From the NCBI RefSeq assembly GCF_002078875.1, contig NC_034410.1, forward strand, positions 82,961,258 through 83,025,257: a stretch of DNA of 64,000 nt. The letters run 5' to 3'. A program made the position numbers and the translations under genes. The DNA is from Numida meleagris. Taxonomy: Eukaryota > Chordata > Aves > Galliformes > Numididae. Shown in pieces: positions 12,401-25,553 of this stretch. The notes under the pieces are model-generated. The model ran no database searches. It was not told the DNA's origin and saw only the letters and a program-made list of their open reading frames with translations. Position 1 is the first letter of the stretch. The number at the start of each line of letters is the position of its first letter.

Positions 12401-15400
12401 GAAAAAAGCATGTCTGTAACTAAAAAACCTGCTGATAAATATTTCCCATGCACACAGACATTAATAAAAGCCTCATCTTTTTCCAAGCCACATATTACCA
12501 GACAGCAAAAAGTTCAAATTTCTTTATCTATGATTTTATCTATTTTTGCACGTCAAGAGTCTGTGGAGGTACACAGTGAGAAGCAATAGTACAACTGCTT
12601 GAAAATATATCAAAGGGTGCATTAACTGCAATTTCAGCATATTTCCAAGCAATGATGCTAAGTAGATTTTGCACAAGGAAGTCCTCTACTTGACCTGGTT
12701 GCCTGAGGAATTACATCTCTTTGTGAAAGATACTGTCACAGAAAGGACAAGCTGTGGTCACGCAGCTGGAAAAAAAGAAAAAAAGGAAGATATTCAATTT
12801 TCTAATGTACGTTACTAGATACTTTTTTTTTTCCCCTGTTTTTGCTTTAGGAGAAGCAAAAAGAATGGAGATAAAAGGGGAAATTTTACTATATTGAAAT
12901 TCCATATTTATAGTTTATACACTGCTATTTGTGTTTAAATTGCATTAATCAAACCAATGAAAAAACAGCTGATTAGACCAAACAGAAAATCACAGCTATG
13001 CTTTGAAAATGATCAGGAGACATCTTTAGAAAAAAAATCTCCTGGACAGTGACTACAACACCTTTTTCTCAGAACTGACCCCAGAAGATGCTCTCTGCTT
13101 TTGCCCTTAAAAACAGTGAATCAAAGGAAGGAAATTTCAATTAACTAGACAGCAGAAAGGTGAGTTGCTAGAAAATTCATCTGAGAGTTATGAAAATGGA
13201 TCCTTCTTTGTCACTAGGCACCGGTGGCATGATGTCATAAAATAAAATCAATCAGAAATCTACTCTAAACCAAGCCAGGAATAAATAGAAAAATCAAGTG
13301 AAGACCCTCTATCAAAAATGAGAGGAGAGAGAAAGGATTCATAAGAGTTACAACCTTACATCTTGGCTTTTTCAATAAAATAGTTTGATTGAGTCCTTTT
13401 GTATTTTCATCTCCAAATAACATTTTTAATGTTATTTTAACTCAGAAACTGGAGCCACAAAATAGCGTAAGAATACCCAAACTTCACAGAGTGGGTTTCA
13501 ACTAAAAGGCCTTGCTTCTACTTGCTATCTTTTCTTTTTCTTCCTTATTTTAAATTTAAACAAGAGGGAGAGTGGGTACAACAGAACTAATTTCCCCTTT
13601 AAATTTTTGGCTCAGCTACCAATTCCATCATTCCAGGTGCCTCCCTCAGCTCAACTGACGACATTTTATTTTTAAAAGTTGAGAAATAAAATGAGAAAAT
13701 GAAAATTCCTGGAAAATTAAACTGCCTGCTTGACTATGCAAACATTCACATTCAAAATACTGGCACTGATCAGCATATCAATTTGTTCCTGACACGGAGG
13801 TTAATATTTGAGACAATTGTACAACCCCCAATTACTTGCGATTGAAATGCAGTGTGTCATACCTCTGCACATGTTGTTCTCCTGGATGGGCTGAAAAGGA
13901 TGAGCAACATTCTTATGAGTCAGTGCGCTCCCAGGAGAGCCTTCAGCTGCAGCAGTATGAAGGTAGTAGTAGTTTTATTAATTCAGTCTCGTGAGTATTT
14001 GCCTTCAGCCATTAGCAACGGTAGAACAAATCATTCCTTTCATATTTCAGGAAATCCATGTTTCACATCATCGAAAGAGTTGGTTTTTAGAAGCAGTTTG
14101 ATCGACCTTGTATTCACTAGGATCGATTCCCTCTGCCAGCTCTGCACCCTCACCTGTATGGCTGGTTTGGCTCACTCTCCTGAAACAGCTGAGAGTAATA
14201 CAGCTGGCTGCTGTTATTAACATGGGATCACAGCAGGCTTGCATTTATCACCTGATCAGGCTTTGGTGTCTGGATAAAGAGCATTTCTGCTGTTAAGGTT
14301 ATTTCTATGGCACAGTGCAACAGCTGAGGCATAGAAATGGGGAGGTCATAAGAGTAGAGCCCACTGCCCAGGGTAGGTTACCCCCCTGGCAGCACTAGCT
14401 GCTGGGTCCTTAAAAGTTAAGGTCCAATATTCACCAGTAATAAAGCAGTTAGCATTAGTTTGTACAAGCTGCAGAACTGGCCATCACCTAGTAAATGATG
14501 ATACATTCCAGCTACTGGGGAGGAGCAATAGATGTGCCCAACTCTTTATGAAAAAGCTCAGTTCCTTAAAACCCTTGATAGATAGAGATGACTCTGAAGA
14601 AGACAAGGCACATCATGTTTTAAGATCTCAGATATTCCAGTGGTAGGTGATAATTTTACTTTAGCTTCAGCTGTCAGCACTAGTTAATTCTAATGCTAAG
14701 GAACATTGATTCACTTGCATTCCTTGGCTGTTAGGAAAGGGAAGTCTCACACCCTATGAATGCCATGCTACTCTTCGCCTCTTGTGCTTTCTGGTAATGC
14801 TTAACACATACTTTGTATTTAAAAACCTCTTCTGTACACATAAGGGCTAGGGGTGTGTGTTCTTCAAAACAGGTTTAATTTATTCCCATGGTCCATGCAG
14901 CTGAGAGCAGAACCAGCAGCAGATACATCCAGCTCACCTTATTATATAATACTAAAAAGTTTATGAATTGTTTGCTACTTGCAAAGTTCTTAGAAGAATT
15001 TAGACAAAAGTTTACAGAAAATAAGGATGCGTTGTTAACAAAGCTTGCAGAAGTTTGGAGTTGGCTGTCTGCTTGCTCTCCTTGCTTTGTGACATCTCCA
15101 AAGGCTGCAAGAGATGATTTTAAGAGATGTCTGGCAGTCCAGCTTTAGAAACTAATGCTGGGATGAATTTCTGGAGTCACCATCCTCAAATGTTTCCTTT
15201 GCACGACCCATTTACAGTGACAAAATAGACAGCAAATCCTTTCATTCCAACAAATCCTGGCTTCAGCATTGCTATCTCAGCAGGATGTGAAGACAAGATA
15301 AAAACGCCAGCAGTGACTGCGCCTGCAGATGGGTCAAAGGAATTTTTCATAAAAACAACTTTCATTTCATCCCTAAGATGGAGTTCAATGACTGTAGCAC

Positions 15401-16581
15401 AGTCAAGTCCCAAGCTATTACATGTGTAAGTAAACTGTTCCGAGGTTAATATACAGCTGAGAAATTGTTTGCTTTCTCCCCCGCCCCCCCTTATTTTATA
15501 CATGTTTTCCATCTGAAATGGGATTTAGGAGTGTACCAGTGCAGACACGTGGCACAGGCCGGACTTCCGCTCCAAATTTACTGTAACTCTTCCCTATGAT
15601 TCAATCCTCAGGAGGGCAAGCCAAGTAAGTTGCAAGATTTAAATTTTGTAAGACCTGGAGCCACCTGCTCCTCCAGAACAAATCATCTATAGCAATTAGT
15701 GTACAGCAACAAGGCCTACACTAAAGTAATGTGTAGAAACACAGGACTGACCCAGGCACTCCCAAGGCAGTGCAAAACAGATCAAACAAGAGCCTAACAA
15801 AAAAGCCATTTTTTCAACAGAGGTAAGTTTCAGAAAACAAGCTCAAGATTAGATAAGTGAAAGCCCAGCTCTTGAGAGCTGAAGGTGAAAAATTCAGAGG
15901 CTCAAGGCTGAGCGCTTGAGACAAAAGGGCTGAACCCCAGTACTGCTGTGTGTGCTGAGCACTGCCAGCACCCAAGACCAGCAGAACAGACCACTAGCAT
16001 CAGCTGAATCAGCTGTCTGTGAGCATCCACCATTGAACAGCCCAAGAAGTGAGATATTTTATCAGAGTATCAGTAGTGCAGAGGGACGAGCAAGATCTGC
16101 TGGCATCCTCCAGCAGGTGATCCCCTGAATCCCAGGATCTGTCCGCAACTAAAAGGCAGTTCTCAGGGGTTTTGCAGCATATCTGCATTACAGGTACCCC
16201 GTGCCTAAGAATTCATAGCCAAGGCATAGGAAGGGCAGCTTGCCCACACTTTCTTTTCATTTTTTTTTATTTCCCTCTGAGGATAGTTAATGGCATCAGA
16301 AGGGAAGAGAAATCATTTCCACCAGGGAATTCCAGCCAACCATGAGCAAAGACATGTATTTGCAAAGGGATTTCAGATACACATTGAAGCAAAGTTGACC
16401 TTGCATGCTGTGCCATCAAACGCATGGAAGTTCTCTCTGAGGGGCCCATCTGTAAAGGTGGCAGCCTGTCAGCCTCCTCACTCCCCCATTTCACAGCAGA
16501 ACCTCCCTAAGGAAATCAGTTCAGGACAAGTGCATGTATTGAGGGTGCTATTATCTTTGCTTAACTGAAGCAAAAAGTCTT

Positions 16582-16598
16582 TGCTTTAGACTAAAGCA
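16582..16598. repeat. Short palindrome TGCTTTAG-A-CTAAAGCA
   Basis: Perfect 8-bp inverted repeat around a single base. TGCTTTAGAC recurs nearby at about 16613-16622. Function unknown. Confidence 0.6.
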
Positions 16599-18855
16599 CA
16601 GCAAAATTTATGTGCTTTAGACCAAACTATGTTGCAATAATCTTTTTGGGACTAGCCTAGTCTGGATCAGCACCAAAAGCAATCTGGAGACACAGGGGTA
16701 AAAGCTGAAATTATATTCCCAAAGGTGCAACATCTGAAGAGTTAGAATTTTTCTGGATCATGGGAGTTGAGAACTTAGACTGGAGTGTTTTCAATCTGCA
16801 GAGGCTCCTCTGCATCACCAAAGAGGATGGTTTCTAACCTACTTATCCAAACACAGGCAACAGAGTTGGGGAATACTTAACTTAATGCCACAGACATTTT
16901 GCTAGTATTGTGTAAATGTTATAAAATGGACGAGAAAACTTCTCTTCATCAGTTTCTACATCTTGACAGGAAATGTGGTTCTATCAGTCAGCTACTTAAT
17001 AACAACCATTAAAACTGTTCCTTGTTTCAAACAGAACGGGTTATTGAATGATTACCTTGTGGTCACTTCTGTTATAATCTTTTGTCATCTTCAAGCATTC
17101 CTAGCAACTTCTCAGTATGAAAACTGTAGTAACTTGCACATTTACTAATTAATCAACTTACACAACTTACTGCATCTTGAGTCTCTTCAGAGGAATAGAA
17201 AAGGTGAGTAGCAGCTATTTTTGAAACACAGTGGCTCAGATGCATTTCTCTACATGCAGAGTTATTTCTATTTACCACAGTGCATTCACACTTTTTCTTT
17301 TCAAAGCCAGGCCCTAGAAAAGTGCTCTTCCAGTTGAACAACAAGCACTCCTCAAATTTTCAATGTAAGTTTTAGAGTGGACGTCTAAGAGTCACACATC
17401 TGAAGTGCTTAGCCTTGAATACTTTAAAAACAGAGGTTTCTACATCTGTCAGAATAAAGAATATTCAGCCAAGAACTGCTGGCATAAAAACAACAGCCTT
17501 GGTTTTAGTAATCTAGCACTTCCACCTGGAAAAAGAAATATTGAAAGAAATTTGAAGACAACCAGCAACGTAATAAAAACAAATGAGCCTGTGCGCATAC
17601 CCTGAAGTAGCTCAAGGAAAAGGGATTAAAAAAAAAATTAAAAAGCCTTATTTGAGGAAAATTCTTGATATGACAGGCAGAAAATTTGGACAGACAATTC
17701 AACTCAAGAAGACATCAGTATGCTTCCCTTTGGCCATCTGGGCAGGCACTGGCCTTGAACAAGCTGTGAGCGCTCCTGCCTCCCCACTGCAGGTGTGGTT
17801 CCTCTGCCTGGTGGGGGAGCAATGCTTACTGCTGACTTTTGAGAGATGAAGGATGTCATGGGACACTGCTGGGGACAGGGCTGGAGACTCTCACCTGGGA
17901 GGTGGCTTTCCATGCCAAGGAGGGCCCACACTGGGCAGAGGAGCAGTAAGAGTCTGGGTTGGCAAAGATAAACTGCTATGCGCTGACCCCCGCCTCCTGT
18001 GTCATATCACCACACTCAAGGGACTCTGCAACGTGCAGTGGACTTAAGGGGAGTGGGGACCAGGAAAAGGGGAGGCGTGGGGCTGAAGTTCAGCCTGGGA
18101 AAGGGACAAGAAAGGCATTTCCCTAAGTGTTTGTTTTATTGCTTGTTTTCTTTTTTATCCTCCCTCAGTATTCAAATCAGTAATTAAATGTTTATAGTAA
18201 CTGGCAATGAATTAAGTGAAATTCCCTGAGTCAAGACCGTTTTGCCTGTGAGAAGAGGTCTTCATTTACTTGACACTTTCACTTAACTCTGGGCTGCTGG
18301 GGATTTTTTTTTGTTCATTTGTTTGTTATAAGCAAAGGGCAACCACAGCAGTCCTCAAGTCTGCTTCTGAGAGTCTGAGCATGAAAGGGGGCTGCCACTG
18401 TTGTGATGTTTCACACAGTTGTGTTCCTGGCCAAGAGCAAACAGGGACTTTCCTGTACATAAACACCAGCTCTGTGGGGTACACCACCCACACATCATCA
18501 GTATGCATTTAGGAAATCCAGCCTTCTCAAGACACAAACCATACAGGCACAACTTTGTGCTAGGAGCACGTACAACACCTGGACCCATTGCAGCCAATGA
18601 CACATAGTACTAATAACAAGCTGGTAGTGACAAAGTCATTTCTAATACATATAAGGCCCAAAAGGCTGAAAAAAAAAAAGCAGCTTTGGTCAAAGCACTT
18701 CAGAGTTCTAGAGGAAGGATGGAAGGATGGAATACTGACATGACAAAAGGATTACAAAATCTTCCACGAGTGGTCAGGAAAGTCCATAATTTTTTAACCA
18801 GCTCTTCAATATTTGCAATCTAGGCAAAGTCTGATGCTGTTGGGTTAAGAGTTAG

Positions 18856-18878
18856 AAAAACAAAACAAAACAAAACAA
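18856..18878. repeat. (AAAAC)n microsatellite
   Basis: About four tandem AAAAC units. Confidence 0.85.
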
Positions 18879-19837
18879 ATATTTCTTACGCTGTTTCTGA
18901 AATCTTTAAGTGTTTTGTGCAACAGGGAAGTCAGGAACAAGGGAGCCCCAGCAGCCTCCCATCAGCACGTTCCAGTCTCTTGGGTGGGACAAGAGTTCAT
19001 GGGTGTGGAGGGTGACAGAGCTATGCAGGGCATGCATCCACGGTTTGTCATTAGCACTTAAATACTGTTTCAAAATTGAAGCTATGTTGTTCTCAATTAA
19101 CTATTACACTGTTTGTTTTTTTTTTTTAATATAGAATACACCAAGGTCCATGTACAGTTCTCCATTAACTGAAATCCAGTTTCGTTTCCAAGATTTGCAA
19201 TGACAAACGATCTATTCTGGGTGTACTCCAGAGGGAACTGAAGAAAGGTGGAAAACGAGACAACACATTGTCAGATTAAATATATGTGATTTGAACTGTT
19301 TCCAAATGCTGTTAGGTACTGAATTGAGTATGTTGATTCAGAAAAGGCACCAGTGCACTGTAATAAACAATTTAGTGACAATCTCTGGACAATCTGTCTG
19401 TAGGCAAAAACAAACGAAAAATCTAAAAGGAAACAAAACGTTATAGAAAAAGATAGAATAGCATTGTAGTAATATCTAGCTCACCATAGATTTTTAAAGA
19501 AAAAAATTACGTGCATAGCTGCAGCATACTTCATGTCCTCATCCAGCAAAGCACTTAAGTGCAGTCATTGCTTTGTCTTCAGTGAACTGTAAAGGTACAA
19601 CGCTGCCTTGAAATTCTTTTGCTGCTATGGCCTGTGTGCCACAAGAGGGTTCAGGGACAGTGGCAGCAGAGATGTGGGAAAGGTACTCAGAGAGGCATCA
19701 ACTTTGTCATGCTTCACCCATGAAAGTAATGGATGTGGAGAAGGCTCAGTCATCTGCCAGTTCAGTTTGTTGGTGTAGTCCTTAGGTCAAGGGAGATGTG
19801 GGAAAGGCTTACAGGGATGAATCCTGTCTTGTGTGAA

Positions 19838-19925
19838 TCCTGTTTAATATATTTGTGAGTGATCTGGAAAAGAGGATTAACTGGCTTATGACATTTAGAG
19901 ATGCTCATTAATTAGACAGTGAGGC
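19838..19925 (+). mobile_element. Degraded CR1 reverse-transcriptase fragment
   Basis: TTTAATATATTTGTGAGTGA, TCTGGAAAAGAGGATTAACT followed by TGACATTTAGAGATG resembles the CR1 ORF2 stretch coding FNIFxSDLxxGIxCTLSKFAD, with substitutions and gaps. The match is from memory and diffuse; an old internal fragment without a 3' end is the best reading. Confidence 0.5.
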
Positions 19926-21342
19926 AAGGAGTTAATACGCAGGTGAAAGTAAGATGATTAAGTAATGGGGAGGCATACACCTACAGTCAACATATACACA
20001 CATCTGTGTGCATGCATACCTGTTTACAATTGTAGTACAGGAAAGGATTTTCTGAATGGCTGTTTGTAGTGGCATTGGACCCACTCTGTTGAACAGATGA
20101 ATGAAAATACTTCTCCACCGAAAGTAACCATCTATCACTGCAACGCTGATGATCTGTTTCTTTATCTATTTCTGCAAAGGTAATTGAAGACCAGATTCCT
20201 GATAGATTTGATTCCTTTTATTTCAGCCTTTGCACATCTATGTTTTGTGAAAGTAGTTCAGGTAAATTTCAAATAGAAAAGCATAATCTAAAAATGTACA
20301 TTAGCTCAGGGAACATGTGAGCTCTATACTTGAGAAAACAAAACTTCAGTTTGAGGTGCATCCTGGAAATGTTGTGTGAGAGGAGAGAGGGAAAGGGTGC
20401 ATGTAACAATACTTGAGGCAGCTCTCAGGCAGCTGGCTCTCTTTCCCAGACAAACACACTCAACGCTTTCGAGTCCTGCTTTCTCTCTGCCTGGCTTCCC
20501 TCTGGGGCTCCCACTTGGACATGATGGCAGGAGAGCAGCAGCTGAGGCATTAACACCTTCCCACCTCCTTGCAGCCAGCAGGAAAGCTATTTTCTTTGCC
20601 AATTACTCTGTGACCTATGAAAAAACTTTTTCATCTTTCACTTCTGAATACCGGGAGCCAGAGTCGCTCACATTCGGTGTGGGGATAACCACTGAATTGC
20701 TGCTTTTTTTCCATTATGCTAAACCATTGAGCTTTTCTTTGAAAAAGCACTTATCCTCCTTTTGCACGCTGTTTGTGTAATCCCTCCCTGACTCATGCAC
20801 TTGAACCCAGGGCTCAGCCCCCCCCAGGATGCCCACAGCAGGACCACTCTCTGGCCTACCACAGAGATGCCTTGGTGGTGCTGTCTGGGGGCACATAATG
20901 TGGAGCATACAGTGCCCTGAGGGTACAGCAGCACTCATGGAGGTTAGACATCTCAGTGGGAGAGAAAGAGGTGGAAACCAAAGGATGACCCACGTGCTGG
21001 GCATGTGGGAGCTGAGAGGGCTGCCTGCCCAGCAAACCACCACTTGCATACCTCTCCCTCACAGCTGCTAAACTGGGCCTTGCCATGGGCCACCGGGGCT
21101 GTGTACACATGGGGACAAGGGGACAGCGGGGTCACCTCCAGGCAGTAGGGACTCTATCAGGAGCATCGATCTACAGTGTGAACTCACTGCCCCACATGGT
21201 ACACGCAGATGTGCTGCACCCAAGAAGCCCTCGCAAGCTGAAGGCATCTTGCAGGCTTGTCTGGGGGCAAATTTTTGGGTATTAGAACTCCAGGGTTTTA
21301 AAACTAACTACATTTATGGTTTTTTTTTTTTGTTTGTTTTCT

Positions 21343-21364
21343 TGTGTGTGTGTGTGTGTGTGTG
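21343..21364. repeat. (TG)11 microsatellite
   Basis: Eleven TG units between T-rich blocks (T11 at 21320-21331 and a T/C-rich run to about 21410). Confidence 0.9.
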
Positions 21365-22555
21365 TTGGTTTTCTTTTTCTTTTTTTTCCTTGTTCCTTTT
21401 CCTTTTTCAGATGCATCAATCTGCAGACAAGATGCTCTCTAGGGGAAACCAGCAACACACACATATTCAGAATGAGTTGGACAAGTTGCTTTGAAGGATT
21501 TATTTTGTTTAAATGTCTGGTTGTGAACCCAGCCACGTATTCCAGGTGTTGGCATTCCCCTGTGACAAATCAGCCCCTAGTCTAAGTGGAGCAAGTGAAT
21601 CATTCAGCTCCACTGGGGCCGAGCCAGAAACTCCTGGTACCAGTGAGTGTGCTGAAAAAAAATGCAAAGCACCACCCATTAGCAAAGAAACTTCTGATAC
21701 CACCCATGTCACTCTAATAGTGTCATACTGTGGCAGACAAAAGCCCAAATCTTTGCTCTGGCAAAGCGTGTGATTGTAGGAAACTTTTGCGTGCACGTAT
21801 ATGCAAGCCTTACCCTTACAAATGCCAGTGAGGGAAAAGAGTGAATAAATTTCAAACAAAGTGTTCCAGCCTGAGTCCACTAGCTCATTTCTGATATAAT
21901 ACCAAGGTGCCTCGTGGGGCTTTGTGCTCCACTTTCCTCTACCTGCAATCTGCAGTGTACTGCAGGATCTGCACTCCTGTGACAGCCAGACCCTGAATGC
22001 GGGAGCTGCATCTCTGTGGTGCAGCCTCAAGAGCAAATGTCTTGGCTTTGCTTGGGTAATGTAAAGAAAAACACTGAGGAGTGGTACATCCTCCTTCCAT
22101 GCTCACCATCCATGCAATGCTCCTCAGAATGTGTGGAACTTGGTCAAATAAGCATCAGACCCAGCACTTGCAAGTCAACCTAGTTAAAACAAGTAGACAT
22201 GGATGGATTGAGGAAAAAGGTATAAACCTTAGCTGTTCTGATACAAAACACTGACTGAAGTGGATCTGGACACATTTCTTTGGATAACTCTGTGACCCAG
22301 GAGCCCAGGTGTGGTGATTCACACAAACAAGAGATGGAAAACGAAAGCATCTATCGTGTTTACTATAGCCCATGCCAGATAATGCTGGCTTCTCCCTGGG
22401 GCTTCCATTGGGGCACACTGTCAATATGAACAATTCTCCAGAAGAGTGTGAGAAAAGGTTATGCTTTAGGAGGACTTGAGATGGCTCATACATACTGTCC
22501 TTGACCTGGAATCTTGCTTGAGCCTTTAGAGCAGGCCTCAGGATCCAGTCATCCC

Positions 22556-22693
22556 TAGAGGCCTTCAAGGCCAGGCTGGATGTGGCTCTGGGTAGCCTGG
22601 TCTAGTGGTTGGTGACCCCGCACACAGCAGGGGGGCTGAAACTCGATGATCTTTGAGGTCCGTTTCAACTCAGGCCATTCTATGATTCCATGA
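22556..22693 (+). mobile_element. CR1 LINE 3' end fragment
   Basis: The plus strand reads GGCCTTCAAGGCCAGGCTGG, then GGCTCTGGGTAGCCTGGTCT, GATGATCTTTGAGGTCCGTT and CAGGCCATTCTATGATTCC, the standard CR1 3' terminus. Heavily 5'-truncated. Confidence 0.9.
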
Positions 22694-24165
22694 TCAAAGT
22701 CATTCACCTGGGACTGCCACTGGGTTGGTCTGGGGCAAATTGGTTGGCATCTATCCACGCTTTTTCATTGCCCAACAAAACAGATAGTGATCTAGCATGT
22801 CCCATTGTGTTAGGAAACTGAGGGGATGTTTTCACGTCTTTTCAGGACCAAAACTCAGGTTTTAAAAAAATAAAGAAGTTCCTTTTAAAGACTTACTAAG
22901 AGAAATGTTGTTCTTCATGTGCTTTTTCTGAGTTGAGACACACAGGAAAAAAAATGATTTTAGTGTCTGGCACAAGAAAAGTCAAATGAATTTGCAGCAA
23001 GATCTTCCTATATTAATGACGTCATATACTGATAGCAGCAAAAGGACAAGCATTAGCACGCTAAGTCTTCCCTCTGTTACCTGAGGAACCCCCAAGACCC
23101 TTCAGAGTAGCAAGGTCCTCTCCTATGGCCTCACTAGGTGTTAGGGTCCACGTTGCAAGCCCCTTGCTACCACCAGGATAAGGCAGGTTGTGCACGAAGT
23201 GTGTGTTTCATCAGATGGCCACTGAAGACAGATTTGCTCGTGGGACAAAATGCCTGCATTCCTAGGGTCCCAGGAAGCAGTGGGCTTACTGAACAGATTG
23301 CTGAGGCTGACCTAGCCCAAATCTTTCCTGGCAGAAAAAATATACTGAAGCTCTGTTAAGGCAGATTGCTGGTTTCTGCATAGGTTAACACCTCACTGCA
23401 TATCTCTCTTCTAAAGCATTGGATGAGCTCATAATTGCTTGTATGATGAGCAGGCAAGCTAATCTCACTTGCAGGTATTCCTACAAAAGGTGATCACAGT
23501 GTCCAGCATGTGGGTTAGTTTCCACAATAAACCAGTGAAGCCGCTCAGTATTTTAATTCTGGCATGGTTGTCTCAAGGCTTCTGCTTACTTCCTCAGGCA
23601 TAAGCACTATTGCACTTACTTATTTTATGAGTCAGGAGATGAGGTACATCTGGCTGTAGTGAAATTGATAGGAGAAATAAAGGACTCTCCTTCAAGCTCA
23701 GCTAAATGCCAGGCTGTTTATACAAAAGCACAACCTGCAATATGCTAACTACGCAGCCCTTACAGGCACATAGAAAAAAAGCAGTAAAGAAGTTATATAG
23801 CTTGCCAGGCTACATTAAAAAAAGCTGGGTTTAGTCATAATTTATTATTGAAAACAACATGACAACTCTCCCTTGCAGAGCAGGGATTATCTTGGGCTCT
23901 GGAAGAGGTGGGATCTGGTGCAGGTTCTTTGCAAGTTTTCACAGCAAATGTGATTATAGTAATCTCTGTAGAAACAGCATTAATACATCCAGATCATGTG
24001 CCCCAGCTGTGCTATATGATGTAATGGACCCAAGAGCTCGGTACTGCATGTGGACCCCAGAGTGCTTGGTAACGTAAACTCCCAGTTGTCTTTCTCCATT
24101 CCTCTGCGACTGCATGCAGCAGACTGGTGGTTAGGCTGAGATCTGCTCGAGTCCTTGCTCTGTGT

Positions 24166-24754
24166 CAGGCATGTCCAACCCACAGGCCTCATGCAGCCCC
24201 GGACAGTTAGTCATGCAGCCCCACAAGATCATGAACTTTAGACATCATGGTGTGACTTTTAGCAATATTTTTCACAAGTCAGTTGCACATAGCTTAAGCA
24301 CAGACTGCGTAGGTGACAACGGAACACTGTGGAGGTGAGGGCGCAGTGAGTACATACACACTCACTCAAATTGAAACCTGTGTGTATTGCACATTACACA
24401 CACTTGTGTCACTTGGTGAGTAAAATGCATGATTGTCGATAATAATATTTCAACCCACCTACACGTGTGTCCCTGTAAAGGCATGGGTTTTTTTTTTGTT
24501 ATTAAGCAGATATGTAAGTTTTCTTATTTAATTATTAAACTTGAGCTTGTCTTATTCTGTAAAATAAGGGCAAATATCTCACTAGTCTTATGTTTCTGTT
24601 GCCCTCTTTTTAACGTTTTAATAAAAAATATAAAAAATAACGTTTATAAGTAACCAAATCTCTTTAAAATATGTTATGTATTTTATAGGTGGCCCAGGAC
24701 ATGTACCTTCTCAGTCACTGTGGGCCAGGCAAGCCAAAAAGTTGTACACTTATG
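24166..24754. mobile_element. Non-autonomous hAT (Charlie-like) DNA transposon
   Basis: The left end CAGGCATGTCCAACCCACAG and the reverse complement of the right end, CATAAGTGTACAACTTTTTG then GCTTGCCTGGCCCAC, both resemble the hAT-Charlie terminal pattern CAGGGGTGTCCAAC followed by a GGCC-rich block. The flanks are CTCTGTGT (24158-24165) and CTCTACAT (24755-24762): 8 bp, the hAT target-site length, matching at 5 of 8 with the three differences all transitions. The 589-bp interior holds no transposase; the frame at 24429-24653 is AT-rich and unrelated. The element looks old and inactive. Confidence 0.6.
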
Positions 24755-25200
24755 CTCTACATGGTCACTGGTGGCATTTCTAGACAGCCCTGTTAGGTTG
24801 CCTAATTCTTCTGAGCAAGCTTTTAGTCTTCAAAAAAATATTGTACTGCATGGGATTGAAGGGTCTTTTTTTGTGTATGTTTTTAAATAAAAAGTTTTAT
24901 TGTGAGAGAAATTATGGTATGAAAATTGGAACCTGCTCTCAGTTTTAGTCCCTGTATTTAGAAAGAAAACCAGTGAAACCATAACTCTGGGCTTTCTTTG
25001 AGAAAGGATGAGCTTTCTTTGAGAAGGGGTTTCTTTGTGCACTGCCTGAGGTGACCTTTGCTATAAAGGTAGGGAGTGCATATAAATAAAAGATGATGGG
25101 CTTTGAGCAGTAAATGCTCCTGTCTGCTTTAGAAAAAAGCTGATCCAGAAGTTTGCTATGATTTGGACTGGTGCTGAGAGGAAAAGCAGAGTTACAGTAT

Positions 25201-25553
25201 AATAGAATCTTTAAGGCTGGAAAAGACCACTAAGATCTAGCCCAACCACCAACCAAACCCCACCACGGCTACTAACCACATCCCTCAGTGCCACATCCAT
25301 ACGATTCTTGAACACCTCCAGTGATGGTGATCCCACCACCAACCTGGGCAGCCTGTTCCAATGCCTCCAGTGCCTCCAATGCCTCCAATGCCTCTGGATT
25401 TCTGAGAAGAAATTCTTCCTAATATCCAGCCTGAACCTCTCCTGGTGCAACTTAGGGCCATCACCTCTAGTCCTGTTGCTGTTGCTGATCTGGGAGAAGA
25501 GGCCAACCCCCACCTCACCAAAAGCTCCTTTCAGGTTGTTGTAGAGAGCAATT
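25201..25553 (-). mobile_element. CR1 LINE fragment with expanded 9-bp repeat
   Basis: The plus strand starts AGAATCTTTAAGGCTGGAAAAG, the reverse of a CR1 3' end, and continues through CACCTCCAGTGATGGTGATCC, GGGCAGCCTGTTCCAATGCC and TTCTTCCTAATATCCAGCC. The minus-strand frame at 25211-25513 retains [11 protein letters not shown] and [19 protein letters not shown], the C-terminal end of CR1 reverse transcriptase ORF2. The usual VVxHWNRLP segment is replaced by a repeated RHW triplet (see the repeat entry). This is a fossil reading frame, not a host gene. Confidence 0.9.
25360..25394. repeat. 9-bp tandem repeat inside CR1 (CTCCAATGC)
   Basis: Nearly four tandem copies of a 9-bp unit (CTCCAATGC, first copy with one G) lie within the CR1 copy. 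In the old ORF2 frame this gives [13 protein letters not shown] where other CR1 copies have one. Replication slippage after insertion is the simplest cause. Confidence 0.75.

Larger units (their letters stand above)
7851..19837. other. Intergenic, no gene recognised
   Basis: Twelve kilobases with only homopolymer tracts (for example T16 at 8171-8186 and A22 at 12379-12400), an (AAAAC)n run near 18856-18878 and chance open frames of up to 129 codons. Stretches at about 9190-9290 and 13725-13830 have an AT-rich, motif-dense look of conserved non-coding sequence, which cannot be tested here. Confidence 0.6.
19926..24157. other. Intergenic, no gene recognised
   Basis: Contains the CR1 tail at 22556-22693 and a TG/T-rich stretch at 21320-21410. 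A locally GC-rich part (about 20800-21280) carries overlapping frames on both strands. The longest frame is 175 codons on the minus strand (21509-22036), with no recognisable domain or splice context. Confidence 0.6.

Noticed and set aside
20376..21285. Cluster of overlapping frames on both strands, possible CpG island or first exon
   Set aside because: GC is modestly raised but CpG is not dense, and no frame resembles a known gene, including the EPB41L4B first exon that might be expected by synteny with mammals.
21509..22036. 175-codon minus-strand frame
   Set aside because: No recognisable family; overlapped by an antisense frame; locally GC-richer DNA lengthens chance frames.
24429..24653. 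74-codon frame inside the hAT-like element, possible transposase piece
   Set aside because: AT-rich hydrophobic sequence without transposase motifs; the element is non-autonomous.
25211..25513. 100-codon minus-strand protein with [11 protein letters not shown]
   Set aside because: It is the C-terminal remnant of CR1 ORF2 with a repeat expansion, not a host gene.
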